Source of the DNA: Owenia fusiformis
Taxonomy: Eukaryota > Annelida > Polychaeta > Sabellida > Oweniidae
Assembly: GCA_903813345.2 (NCBI GenBank)
Contig: CAIIXF020000012.1
Span: 15,864,020-15,928,019, forward strand
Reading direction: 5' to 3'
DNA: 64,000 bases
Part shown: piece by piece, positions 47,661-59,152 of the stretch
Layout of the letters: each line of letters starts with the position of its first letter
Numbering within the stretch: the stretch's first letter is position 1
Notes under the pieces: model-generated
Told to the model about the DNA's origin: nothing
Database searches by the model: none
What the model saw: only the letters and a program-made list of their open reading frames with translations
Position numbers and translations under genes: made by a program

Positions 47661-48276
47661 GTCTAAAATCTAAATGATATAATCTTTTTAGGCATGAGTA
47701 TATCTTATGAGAAGAGCATTAACATGCAAAATCCTTCAAATGTCACCTTGCCATTTGTTACAGATGCCTAACTCATAATTACAATCAAACATTCCTTAGG
47801 CCCATGTATTTTACATTCAAATTTGCCATTCATTGCAAATTGCATTCTGCTATCAAGACATGTGTTCTTACTGAACACAAAAAACGACCATTATTGCTTA
47901 TATACAACATTGATGGTTTAAAAACTCAGTTTAAATTGAAGAAAAATCCAAGGTCAAAAACAAGTGTTAACTCTTGAAAGAGGATCTAATCAGTCAGTTG
48001 TAACATTTTGCAAGTAGCTCCTTACCACAAAACAAATGAGATGTAAGATCTTAAGGAGAATCATATAATGATATCAAGATCAATTTAATGGTTAATAGAG
48101 CTGTGTGCTATCCTCACAACAACAAGTTTTTTTCCAAAATGCATTTGTCGTGTTTTCCCAAAAAATCATACTTTAATACAATAGTAGATTACTGTATAGT
48201 GGTAAAACATCTTTTAAAATTGAATTCCTATGTGCTGTCAAAGATCAACTGTAAACAATAAAATAAAACTTCTTAC

Positions 48277-48463
48277 TTAAACAGGATATAAAGACTTCTG
48301 TCCCCTCCTCCATGATGCAACTTTAGTTGAACAGATCTATCACTAGCGGTAACAATATGCCATGTAGATACAGACCCTGCAGAGCTGACTGAGCTTGTCT
48401 ATCTTTGTCTTGTTAGTCTTATCTTTTATGTAACTTCACAACTGGGATTAAAAGTGTAATGAC
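48277..48463 (-). ncRNA. Exon-like module A of a possible minus-strand noncoding transcript
   Basis: It is bounded on the minus strand by TTTAAGTACTTTCAG and GTAAGAAG. Its internal sequence (CTGTATCTACATGGCATATTGTTA) resembles module B at 51460-51623. All frames have stops, so it is not coding. The transcript itself is inferred only from splice signals. Confidence 0.3.
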
Positions 48464-51459
48464 CTGAAAGTACTTAAAAAAAGGAAAAAAGTCAGCAATG
48501 ATTTGACTTTTTTCCTTAATAGTGATAAGTAGATATACCCGTCTCACTGGAATGGCCATTTTCAGATATGAGTATATTCACATATCACTTTTAAGAGAAT
48601 TAATATGTAAAATGTCACCACTTGCCATTTGTTAAAGATGCAATCTGTTACAATGGATGAACACTAATTGCTAATCGCAATCCATAAAAAAGCTTTGTCC
48701 ACAGAACTTTACATGTAACATTATGTTACTACTTTTGGTGGTGACATAAAAAAGCTCACCATGTGAGCTAAAAATGAAATCATTGCTGAGTAAGTTCAGT
48801 TTACTAAGAACTATGAACATATCATTATATCATCGCTGAATCAATTGGCAACTTGTTACTTTGAAAGTAAGCATTATAATATCGATCAAAATTAAATTGA
48901 TAGAATAAGAACTATTTTCCCAGTATTTGCAGAACATAAATTACCAAACACATGCAAACTGTTCCGCTGTGTTGCAGCCCCAAGACCTGCTTTGCTGGAA
49001 ATACAAAAAGATGCTGTAATACTTGTATATACTACATGTAAATATAACAATTTAAACGAATTGCCAAAAAATAATCAATTAGGAGGGATGGAGTAAGGTA
49101 GTAATACATTTTAACTAGGTAATACAAAACTGCTTCCAGCACTGCATCCATTTTGTGGCTACTACCAAGTTAAACTTCTGGCTTAATTGTGATTTTGTGC
49201 AAGGAGAAAATTGATTTATTAGTATCTACTATGCAACAGTAGTAGTCGTTGTCCAGAGCAGTTGCAGTCATCATCTTTCTTAAAACCACCTATATTGAGA
49301 AATATGGTTTTAATGACTACCTTAACTCCAAAGCAAGCAAGGGATTATCATTTGAAAAACCGGAACAATTTGCTTTTAACAATCAGAGTCTAGGTCATAA
49401 ATACCTTGACAGTTGATTGCTTTTTGGACCAAAACATGGTCACATTTACACTGACCTCAACATGAGAAAAAAATAGTTGAAAACAAAAATGGGCTACAAA
49501 TAGGCTACAACACAGAGGATCATCTTCCAACTCGCACCAAAAAAAAAAGAATTGAAAATCGAAAACTGGAAAACTGAGACTTAACGTACTTCGTATGTTA
49601 ACTCTCAGGTAAAAGTGAATTTATAAAAACAACAATATGAAGACAACATTTCCAAATATGGCGCACATCTCTTCCATTTTGAAATGAACCATTGGTGGAT
49701 TCCATTATTCTTTCATTTCAGAACATAGAACCTGTTAGGAAGCTTTCAAGCCAATCATGCCTCAACAAAGGATCAAACATTGGGTGACCATCCCCTCGCT
49801 CATGCCGTATGCTGTCCAGAGAGATTGAGAAGAATAACAAGAATGACATCCTCGGCCATGCATCATAAGGATACATCGCATTAAAAAGATGAAATACAAG
49901 ACCAGACCACTATCAATTCCTGATGGTATCCTTACTGTAACACTGATGAGCAATGTCTACCTACCTAAAGAGTACAAGGTAACATGTATCAACTCCAATG
50001 CCATTCCGCTCAGATCCATGTGAATCCTTGCTGCGTCCTCACAAGATCTTAAGAATCACACTATATCCGTCATAGCCAACTAATCGTCACTGATGCTTGA
50101 AAGCAAAAATGAGTGGACCATCACCAGAATTCACCGAGACCCCTCGGGAACTATCGAATGCACACCGGCACCACAGCAATACATTGACCTACATCCTGGT
50201 GGGTGCAGGTCGACCACGTTTACTAACGAGTAACTGTGGCTTTTATCAGCCATCAGAATATAGGCGAAACAAGAACCAAGTTCAACAATAAGAATCCAAC
50301 ACGGAAACTGTTGGTTGGGACTTACAGGGAATTGATACCTGGAACCCATGCATCTAGAGATTGATAGACACTGATCATCAGAATCACAGTGGAGATACCA
50401 CAAGTAACATCAAATGGTATGATCAAGTAAGCCAGAGCTCTCAATGCAATGGATCAGAATGACCCATGCTCAACGATGCCATCCTTAGATATTCCTCAAA
50501 ATCAATCGGGACAACATAAACCATGAACAAAGGAAGGCCTCCCAACACTTGATCCAGTGTTAAGCCATGTTCAGCCATCCAGCTTCGTAGCAGACTCCAC
50601 ATTCCTCCACTCCAGAATAATGGGTCGGCCAACAAAATCCACCGGTTCATTCAAAATGGAAGGTGCCCCACTAACGAGCAGAACCTGCCTCCCACCCATA
50701 GATGGAAATTATTGTCTAGCTGGAGATGACCCTTTAAATGACTATCATAACATAAAAAATGACTAACATAAAAAAGCAAGATTACTTAACTTGGGTGACA
50801 GGAACATTGCAACTCTATTACATCCAGGGTCGTGTTGAAGTAGCTTTCAGTGTACGGGTCATCTTGGCTTGGCTTCCCATGTGTGGCTCATACTCCAGCA
50901 GGTCATTAATCCTCCAGAGGGCAGCTTGGTATCCAGTAGGTGGGTCATCTTCACTTGGATTCCCATGGTTTCCATTTGTGGTTTGATGCTTATTTGTGGT
51001 TCCTCTTCAAGCAGGTGGCTACCCTCCAACAGTTGACTCATCCTCCAGAGGGCAGCTCGACTTCCTGTCGGATGGCCATCTTGGCTTGGCTTCCCATGTG
51101 GTGGTGATAATTCTACCAGAGCGCAGCTTGGTTTTCAGTTGGTTGGTCATCTTCACTTGGACCCCTATGGGTGGCTAGGTTTCAGTTTGTGGCTCGATGC
51201 TCATTTGTGGCTAATCTTGCAGCAGATGACTCATCTTCCAGAGGGCAGCTTGACTTCCTGTAGGATGACAATCTTGGCTTGACTTCCAATTGATGGCTCA
51301 GCTTCCATTTGTTCCTCATCTTCCAGCAGGTGCCTCGGTCTTCCAGAGGCCAGCTTGGATTCCTGTTTGTGGCTCAGATTCTAGTGGGCTTCTAAACTCC
51401 AGGCTAAAGGTAAATCTGAAAGAAATTCTGAACATTAGGAAATGAAATACTGTACTTAC
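48464..51459. other. Gene-free, partly repetitive sequence
   Basis: No coding gene seen. From about 50850 to 51390 short motifs recur imperfectly (CCAGAGGGCAGCTTG, CTTGGCTTCCCATGTG, TGTGGCTCGATGCTCATTTGTGG), a degenerate tandem of roughly 100-190 bases. At 48996 a minus-strand acceptor-like TTTTGTATTTCCAG is present. Confidence 0.4.
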
Positions 51460-51623
51460 TTGGACATGATCCTAGAGACATATCCCATCCTCGACCTGAA
51501 TCACATAAAGACATCACCAGAAGTAGTCATAACAATATGGTATGTGGATACAAATGCTGCAGACAGACTGTTCAGATAGTAGTTCCAATCCAACTTTACA
51601 TCTCCAAGGTCAGAGGAGTGCAT
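51460..51623 (-). ncRNA. Exon-like module B of a possible minus-strand noncoding transcript
   Basis: It is bounded by a good acceptor (TATGTACTTTCAG) and a consensus donor (GTAAGTAC) on the minus strand. It opens with ATG and stays open for 40 codons before TGA. That frame is not shared with module A, to which the sequence is otherwise similar, so the frame is probably accidental. A further acceptor only 44 bases downstream is too close to pair with this donor. Confidence 0.35.
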
Positions 51624-51756
51624 CTGAAAGTACATATAAAATAGGAAAAGTTAGTAAAGCTCTGAGAAGCATTATATTTTACTAGGATGCTTACTTATAC
51701 AATAACCTGAAATTACCTGCTGTTCACTCATATGAGTATACACACAGAAGTGAGAA

Positions 51757-52170
51757 AACTGTCAATCCAAGTATAAGATATTCGCTAAGTTCTGTAGAGC
51801 TATCTGTCATCAAACTTCCTCAAGAGCAAATTTACACAAGTTCCTCAGACTGTCAATCCAAGTATAAGATATTCGCTAAGTTCTGTAGAGCTGTCTGTCA
51901 TCAAACTTCTTCAAGAGCAAATTTACACAAGTTCCTTAGACTGTCAATCGAAGTATAAGATATTCGCTAAGTTCTGTAGAGCTATCTGTCATCAAACTTC
52001 TTCAAGAGCAAATTTACACAAGTTCCGCAGACTGTCAATCCAAGTATAAGATATTCGCTAAGTTTAATAGAGCTATCTGTCATCAAACTTCCTCAAGAGC
52101 GAATTTACACAAGTTCCTCAGACTGTCAATCCAAGAACAAGATATTCGCTAAGTTCTTAGAGCTATTCAT
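51757..52170. repeat. 91-bp tandem array (4.5 units)
   Basis: ACTGTCAATCCAAGTATAAG begins at 51758, 51849, 51940, 52031 and 52122, exactly 91 bases apart. The units differ at only a few bases (CCTC/CTTC, TCTGTAG/TTAATAG). It has no coding potential. Confidence 0.9.
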
Positions 52171-52783
52171 AGCGTGGTGAAAACGATGATTGAAAAGTGA
52201 GAAAATATTCCGGAAGAGAAGGTCACGTGATCAGTTGACTAGTCGCCATTTTGGAAAAAACAATTCCATTCGACTTTCAATACTTTCATGCCAATCTTAC
52301 CGCACTACAAACTGCAACATCGATACAACAACTGAATAAAAGTATTCATCTTCAAATTACATCATAGAGTTACGTTGAAAACCAACAAATAACTGAGCAG
52401 TAGACCAAAGAAGAAGCATCGCTATTATCTAGGTCACTCTGTTCAGTGGTTCGAAAGTAAAGCTATGGTACTCGTTTCCGAATTGTGTTGTTAATTGTAC
52501 AATCTTTTATTGATGAAACTCGGTATACTGACTATTAAAGCAATGACAAAGAAGAATACTTCCGATGCTGTCATTGTTTTATTTAGCGTGCGGGTGTAAA
52601 AACAAAATTGCGTAATTAGTTTGATTTAGAACTTTAGGGTCACGCAAATAGCTACGCAGAATGCATAGTGAGAAAATATTGACCAATCAAATTTTGTCCT
52701 TTTTGAGTGCTTTTTCAGTACATATTTGCGAACGTTCTGATTCAAAGAGTGAATCGCGAAAGGGAGAATTGAATAAAAAATGA

Positions 52784-52834
52784 ACTTACTTTGGTGACAG
52801 GAACACGGAGAGGACCTCATGATGCTGTTTTATA
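52784..52834 (-). promoter_or_regulatory. Possible TATA box and first donor on the minus strand
   Basis: The minus strand reads TATAAAA (52834-52828) and, about 40 bases later, CACCAAA|GTAAGT (donor at 52789-52784), a consensus 5' splice site. Together with the exon-like modules at 51.5 and 48.4 kb this could be the start of a spliced noncoding RNA. The first exon would be very short. Confidence 0.25.
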
Positions 52835-52839
52835 CGTGC

Positions 52840-54270
52840 TGGACGGCTCAAAGTTCTCCAAAACTTGAACCAGTTGTCGCCTTACTTGATGTGTTCGCTA
52901 AACTCATAGTTAAAGTGCCAACACAGCAAAATATCGAACGCCGAAAAAAACGAACGTATTTCGTTCGGACTTTTCACGCGGATACCCGTAATCCTATAAG
53001 CTTAGGCTACATGTACATGTAGGCCTATGTCATGCATATTCTTCGAAGTGATTCATAAAGACTCATCAGTAATTTAGAACGACTTTGAATTTCAAAAATA
53101 AGCAATCAAATGACTATATTGCAACAGTGAGTGAAAAAAATGGAAACATATGTACAAGGCCTAACTTTTGTAGGCTATATGGCCTTTTTGTAAGGGAGTC
53201 ATTCAGCCGCGGGGTTTCAGCCATGTTAGTTTTTTCGAAAATAACATGGCAGAAAACGTCAAAATATGAGAGACCACACATTTGATAACCAAACTAAAAT
53301 ATACATCTATTTTACACATACGGTTTCAATATGGTCCTTTGATTGCTTATTTTTTAGATTCAAACATGAAATTTTACTGTAATTTGATCTGGAGGATGCC
53401 GAAACACCTTATCTTCGCTTCTAGATCGAGTTCCTCCCCCGGGGTTTCCTTTTAATAGCCTATACTTCTTATAACCTTGTGCCGCCCCAAAGACCCTCTT
53501 TTGAGCATTTCCCATGTCAATTTCCTCTCAAGGTTTCCATGTTTAATTCCTCTGAGACTTATACTTTTCTAGTGATTTGTTTGCGTTATACGTATTCGAA
53601 ATAACTTTCCTTGATTTCAAGCACTCTAATACCCATACATACTATCGAAAATTATCCGTAGGCTTACCGTTGTCGTGCTGCATGACACCGTCATTCGTAT
53701 TTTTGTCGTTTGTGTTTTCACTTCTTCCTTAGTTTTCTTTGTCTGGGACCACTGCCACTGTGATGCTTTTAGACACTCGTTACAGTTTATAACTTTTGTT
53801 TAGTCATGTATTTATCCTGGTACTTTTTTGTTTTTCCCTTCTTGCAATGTGGCATCGGTATTTTTCAACTTACGAAATTCCTTTGTTCTTATTTGTATAT
53901 TGAATACTCATAGGGTCCAACCACGTGACCAGATGGAAGGACCAATGAACACCACCGAGTAATTACTGTAATCGAACGCTAATAGGTATCAGTTTTAAGC
54001 GTCGGCGCGGGTATTGGTCCAAATATAAGTGGTTTCCTAATTGTGTTCAAATTTTACGGCGCTGGACATTTTGCATGCTGTTGTGAATATTGCGGCCTAT
54101 TTACACAACGTTTCAAAGAAATAAAATAAACATTAAAACAACATGAACTTTATTAAGCTGAGCGTTTTGGAAAGTTTTTCTTGAAAGCATTATACGCTAT
54201 TATTATCTAATATTTGTTTTGCAATGTGATAGAACGCTTATTATACCCAATTACAGTTATTATATATAAT
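52840..54270. other. Gene-free sequence
   Basis: No gene or bounded element seen. Confidence 0.3.
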
Positions 54271-54275
54271 AAATA

Positions 54276-55398
54276 CACTCCCCTCCATAAGTTTGGCAAC
54301 CTTAGCTCCCCCATTGAACTACGTGTTAAAGCCTCTTTATGTTTGAATTTTTATTTCCATAACCTGCGAGAAAAAAACTTATAATGTTGATGGAAATATA
54401 ATTTGACTTCATTTCCATGCCTTCAAAAGATTGGTATCGATATATGGTGAACTTTTTGAACACACGTTTCTCTTAAACCAGTCATCAAAAAACTCCGTAA
54501 ATTTAACACATCGTCAATTTAATGGTCATCTTTTGAATGGTGACAATAATTTGAAATAAATATATATACGTTTCTCTATATTGTTTTAACACATCAGACG
54601 CCTCTTTTGTTCTTGGTATCACATGTTCGGAATGAAGTGAAACATCTGTCCGAACCTTAATGAAACTACTAGTAATTGACATAAACACAACGTGTTTTGA
54701 TCTCTCAATATTTTGTATGTAGGGAAGTTTGGTTGATTTTAAAAAGTATCTTGTTAATGAAATAAAATGTTTATCTCCATTTTAATCTATTTTGGGGGTT
54801 TTTGTTTTAGTTTTTTGAATACTTTTTGTAAAATCAACCAAAATTTCCTTTGTATTTTTTTGGTTTCCGAATTTTTTCCTCAATTATAATAGGTCGAAAA
54901 TTGATGATAAATACAAGTTAGGTAGTCAATTGAATTTGCTAACTTTGTTTAATAAAAAGTTGATTGGTTTCTTCAGGTTTTAAAAAGCTATAGGTCTTCA
55001 AAGGCAAAATTATTTTTCAAAAAACTCCTTCCATTGAAATATAATACAGGGGGCGAAAAATGATTTTCAAAATTGACTTTTGCAAAAAAGGAAGACAATT
55101 CAATTTTCTATGTAAATATTGGTGAATCTTTTTTTGGTTAGGTGTCCTGATATCAGATTTTCCCCGAACCCACCACTTCCCATTGGTTTTCATGGAATGA
55201 CGATTTTCAAAAATTCATCAAAATCATTGGTTTTCGACCTATTGTAATTGACAAAAATTGGGAAAATTTTGAGGCATTGAAAATGAAGTTAATTTACATT
55301 TCCATATATACAATATAAGTATAAAGATTCAAACACAAATAGGCTTTAACGCGTAGTTGAATGAAGGAGCTAGGGTTGCCAAACCTATGGAGGGGATT
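54276..55398. mobile_element. CACTCCCCTCC-family element, second copy
   Basis: The left end CACTCCCCTCCATAAGTTTG after TA (54274-54275) matches the element at 3327-4138. The right end is a diverged inverted copy (GTTGCCAAACCTATGGAGGGG). The interior is longer than in the first copy and has an internal fold-back (TTTTGGGGGTTTTTGTTTTAG with complementary flanks at 54730 and 54840). Confidence 0.7.
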
Positions 55399-55549
55399 AC
55401 GTTCATTTTCTTTTTATAGCACTTTCACATTTTATTAGAAAGCGAAAGTGTATTTATTGCATTTAATTGATGAAAGGGAATCTAATTGATATTCTTCAAA
55501 ACTCATTTTTATTGTTTTCTAGTCCCTTGATAGTTATATACATCGGGTT

Positions 55550-56178
55550 AGTACAAAACATGATATGGTGCCATGACACGGCGCTATGGCCGCTATGGCA
55601 CCCCCGTGCCATAGGCTCTGTGGCACTTTTTGAGTCAAATTCTTGCAGATTTATATGTCTCATTCTTGTACAAGTTTTCTCGAAAGGTTTTCTCAATTTT
55701 ACTGTATTTTAGACACAACACATATAACTGTAACTGAAGAAAGGAAAATTGACACTAGCTTTTTAAGGACTTGATCTCACACGAGGCATATAAATCTGCA
55801 AGAATTTGACTCCAAATAATATCCTTCAGCCTATGGCACAAGGGATGCCATTAGGTATACCCTGGTAGCCTACGGTACCATATGGTTTGCCATGGCGCGG
55901 TGCCATTGCATGGTGCCATGTTCTGTACAAAACACGGCATGGTGCCATGGCACGGTGTCATTGTATACCTTATGGCATAGGCTATGTTGTGCCTAAAATA
56001 CAGTAAAATTAACAATAAAATGGCGACCATTTTGAAACTTGTGGCCATTTGGGTCTTTTGAGCAAACTTGTACTCGCATGAGCCATATAAATCTGCAACA
56101 ATTTGACTCATAATAGTGCCATATATAGATCCCATGTCACGGGTATGCCATGGCACCGTGCCATGTTTTGTAAAATCT
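55550..56178. mobile_element. Fold-back element rich in GGTGCCATGGCAC palindromes
   Basis: The ends ACAAAACATGATATGGTGCC and, reversed, ACAAAACATGGCACGGTGCC form an inverted pair. More copies of the same motif occur inside (55885-55965), many themselves palindromic (GGTGCCATGGCACGGTG). A phrase containing ATATAAATCTGCAA and TTTGACTC repeats three times. Non-coding. Confidence 0.55.
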
Positions 56179-56870
56179 TGTCAGTAAAGTCTTGTCAACG
56201 CGTTTTCAGGTGAACTGACGAATCAATTAAAAATTTTCAGGGATAGTTTTAAGTATGAATCAAGAGCTGATTAGTATTTATAGCATTTATATTTAAAAAT
56301 TTGAATAAAAAAATACAGACGGACAGATGGTCTCATTTATAATTTTACAAATAAAATAGATATATCATGCTAATTAACGTTCAAGCAACTAATTCATTAG
56401 TAGATCATCAGTTGTAAACTTCAAACGGTAATGTTGACAGGTGCTTAACAGGTGGAAACGTATGTTTTAATATATGTTTTATCATTTAAATATAGCAAAA
56501 CAAAATGATGCTAAAAGAAAGCGAATTGAATGGAACAATTATTTCTAATCATTTTGAATGCAAAATATAGTCATTAAGACGATCTTATTTTCAATTAAAC
56601 TGATATAGGATCAACAAGAGGAAACAGCTGAATTAAGGCTTATCTGAAAAATTCCTTTATCATTTATAAGACCATATTCACTCACTTTTGATTATGAACA
56701 TGAGTTTGGGATGTTCAGGGGCTCAGTAGCTTCTTCAGAGTTTATATGTTACAAAGAACAGAACAGGTTGTGTTTTGAACATTGAGATTTGTTATAGACC
56801 CATTTTAAAAATTTTAATTTGAAGTATATTTGTGATCTTTATATTGCTAACCACAGGCCTCCCATTAATC
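56179..56870. other. Gene-free AT-rich sequence
   Basis: No gene or element seen. Confidence 0.3.
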
Positions 56871-56874
56871 ACTC

Positions 56875-57420
56875 TTTGTGTATTATAAGATCTGTTTTCT
56901 TGAGCTCATATTTATCACTGTTTGTGTACGTGAGATGCATGGTTTAAGTTCCTTTTGGTCACATTAGAAGTACAAGACGATTCAAAGTATTTCTTTTTTC
57001 TTATAAACATTTGGTGATGCAAGCCCTTTTTGATTCGCCCCTGAGTTATGTGTTATTTTAGTCTTTGTTTATTATGAGATCTGTTTTCTCGAGCTCATAT
57101 TAATCACTGTTTGTGTACGTGAGATGCATGGTATAAGTTCCTTTTGGTCACTATAGAAGTACAAGACGATTCAAAGTATTTCTTTTTTCTTATAAACATT
57201 TGGTGATGCAAGCCCTTTTTGATTCGCCCCTGAGTTATGTGTTATTTTAGTCTTTGTTTATTATGAGATCTGTTTTCTCGAGCTCATATTAATCACTGTT
57301 TGTGTACGTGAAATGCATGGTATAAGTTCCTTTTGGTCACTATAGAAGTACAAGATGATACAAAGTATTTCTTTTTTTATGATAAACATTTGGTGATGCA
57401 TGTAACAATTAAGCCCTTTT
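56875..57420. repeat. 189-bp tandem array (about 2.8 units)
   Basis: GAGTTATGTGTTATTTTAGT begins at 57043 and 57232, 189 bases apart, and the first, more diverged unit starts near 56875. Adjacent units are almost identical (GAGATGCATGGTATAAGTTCC). Confidence 0.9.
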
Positions 57421-57559
57421 TGATCAGAAGTTATATGTTGTTTGCCAAATTGAGTGCTATTAGAGAAAATGTAAAGTAGTCTAAAAGAACTGACACATTT
57501 AGACACTAGTCCTGACATGGAATAAGAATGCAATAACATGACAAAATGTCACCACCTTT

Positions 57560-57965
57560 TCGAGGTCAAATCTAAAGACAGATTTAAACTTCTAAGAACT
57601 GGTAGATGATTTTGAAAAAGTTTTGGTCAATCCTCTTAACCTTCAATGTTGCCGAACACTGTTTGTGATCTAGTTTGATAAAACTTGACCTTTGACCTTG
57701 AAAATGTTACTCTTTCAGACCTACGTAGATATTTTGTGATAACGCTGACTTAAAATCAATTTGAAAAATCAACTCTTTTGACCTTTTGAAGGTCAAATCA
57801 AAATAATTAAATATATTGCCATGGTACAGATATTACCAGAAAAGTGTAAACTCATAACCTTGAAAATACACCTTTTCAGACCTTAATAGGTATTTTGTCA
57901 TTTTGTTATTTTAGAGTAACAGATTTGAACTTCTGAGAACTTGTAGATAATTTTGAATTGGTCAA
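57560..57965 (-). repeat. Inverted fragment of the AGGTCA composite repeat
   Basis: Reverse-complement matches to the 14.4-17.3-kb repeat are visible: TGACCTTTGACCTTGAAAAT with CTCTTTCAGACCT, and AACTTCTAAGAACTGGTAGATGATTTT. Confidence 0.6.
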
Positions 57966-57989
57966 TAAGCCGAGTGCCACCTGCAGAAT

Positions 57990-58095
57990 GTCATTCACAA
58001 CAAAATTGTAGTGACATCACAACAAAGTTGTGGTGACATTACAACAATGTTATGGTGACATGACAAAAAAGTTGTGGTGACGTATTACAACATTA
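57990..58095. repeat. Short tandem repeat of GTTGTGGTGACATxACAACAA
   Basis: Four imperfect units of about 29 bases. Confidence 0.7.
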
Positions 58096-58970
58096 ACAAC
58101 ATAAAGCACTTCTTAAACATACACAGTGATGTATTTCATGAGAAACAGTTTTATGGAGATCTCTAATATTTCCATCATTCTTGTTTATTATTTACCAACT
58201 GAAGCCCTTTTAAGGTAAGGTTCAATGTGAATACAGTCACATGTACAATCCAAAGAAATACCTCCTAATATAATGATTTATTCATTTATGTGCACAGTGT
58301 AACTTTCTTGAAGATGTGTCTATGGCAGAAACTTTCGATAAAGCAGCTTGTGGAAAGCTATAAAATAAGTCACTAAAGTAAACATGTAGCCAAAAAATGG
58401 ATACTTTGGACGGTAAGCATGGCAAACATTTTTAATATTTGCGAAATCAAAGTGCAGTTTTTAGAACTGAAATGTCAGATTGTAAATAGGTGTTGTCTTT
58501 CAAAATGTGAGCAAAACCTTTGTATCTTCTAGTCTATTCTGTATCTAATCATGGGCATTCAATAGAAAGCTCGTGGTTGTACGCAATTTTTTACATCATT
58601 GTTAACATTGACTGAAGAGTGTTGTCGTGATTATTCGATACATTTGCGATATCACCAAAAGTGATTCTGGAGATGCATCGATATCTGAGAAAACATCAAT
58701 GTTTTAAAAAAATATTAAATCTGCTTTAAATCACCTTTTCCTATCTTGTTTTCACACATATTAACTTTCTCATTCCTTAGATCATTTTTCAATGTTCTCT
58801 AATATCACCCCATGCAGACAGATTGCCTAAAATTACATTCGTATGACGCGAGATGAAACAAATATTTCGGATATCTCAAAAAATTAAGTCAGACGAAAAA
58901 AACTAGTATATAACTTTGTTATATTTCGCAGTAGTAATGCTTGTGATCAAATTAACTGTAATGCCCCAGT
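58096..58970. other. Gene-free AT-rich sequence
   Basis: No gene or element seen. Confidence 0.3.
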
Positions 58971-58987
58971 AAAATTTTTATCTAGGG

Positions 58988-59106
58988 CAACCGTACGGTG
59001 GCCGTAGCTTCCCAAAATCGAGAAAAATATGCAACATAAAATATAGTATAACCAGTACGATGTAGATTTTCGATATCGATTTTGTGAAGCTACGGCCGCC
59101 GTACAG
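58988..59106. mobile_element. Small fold-back element
   Basis: The arm CCGTACGGTGGCCGTAGCTT (58990 on) pairs with AAGCTACGGCCGCCGTAC (59086-59103), followed inward by CAAAATCG and its complement. The arms are about 30 bases around a loop of about 55. Confidence 0.6.
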
Positions 59107-59152
59107 CAAATATGACTGAGCCTTGAGACTCCGATGTAAGACTCCAAAATTG

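Noticed and set aside
51757-52170. CRISPR-like regular repeats
   Set aside because: The whole 91-bp unit repeats with no unique spacers, and the genome is eukaryotic; it is an ordinary tandem array.
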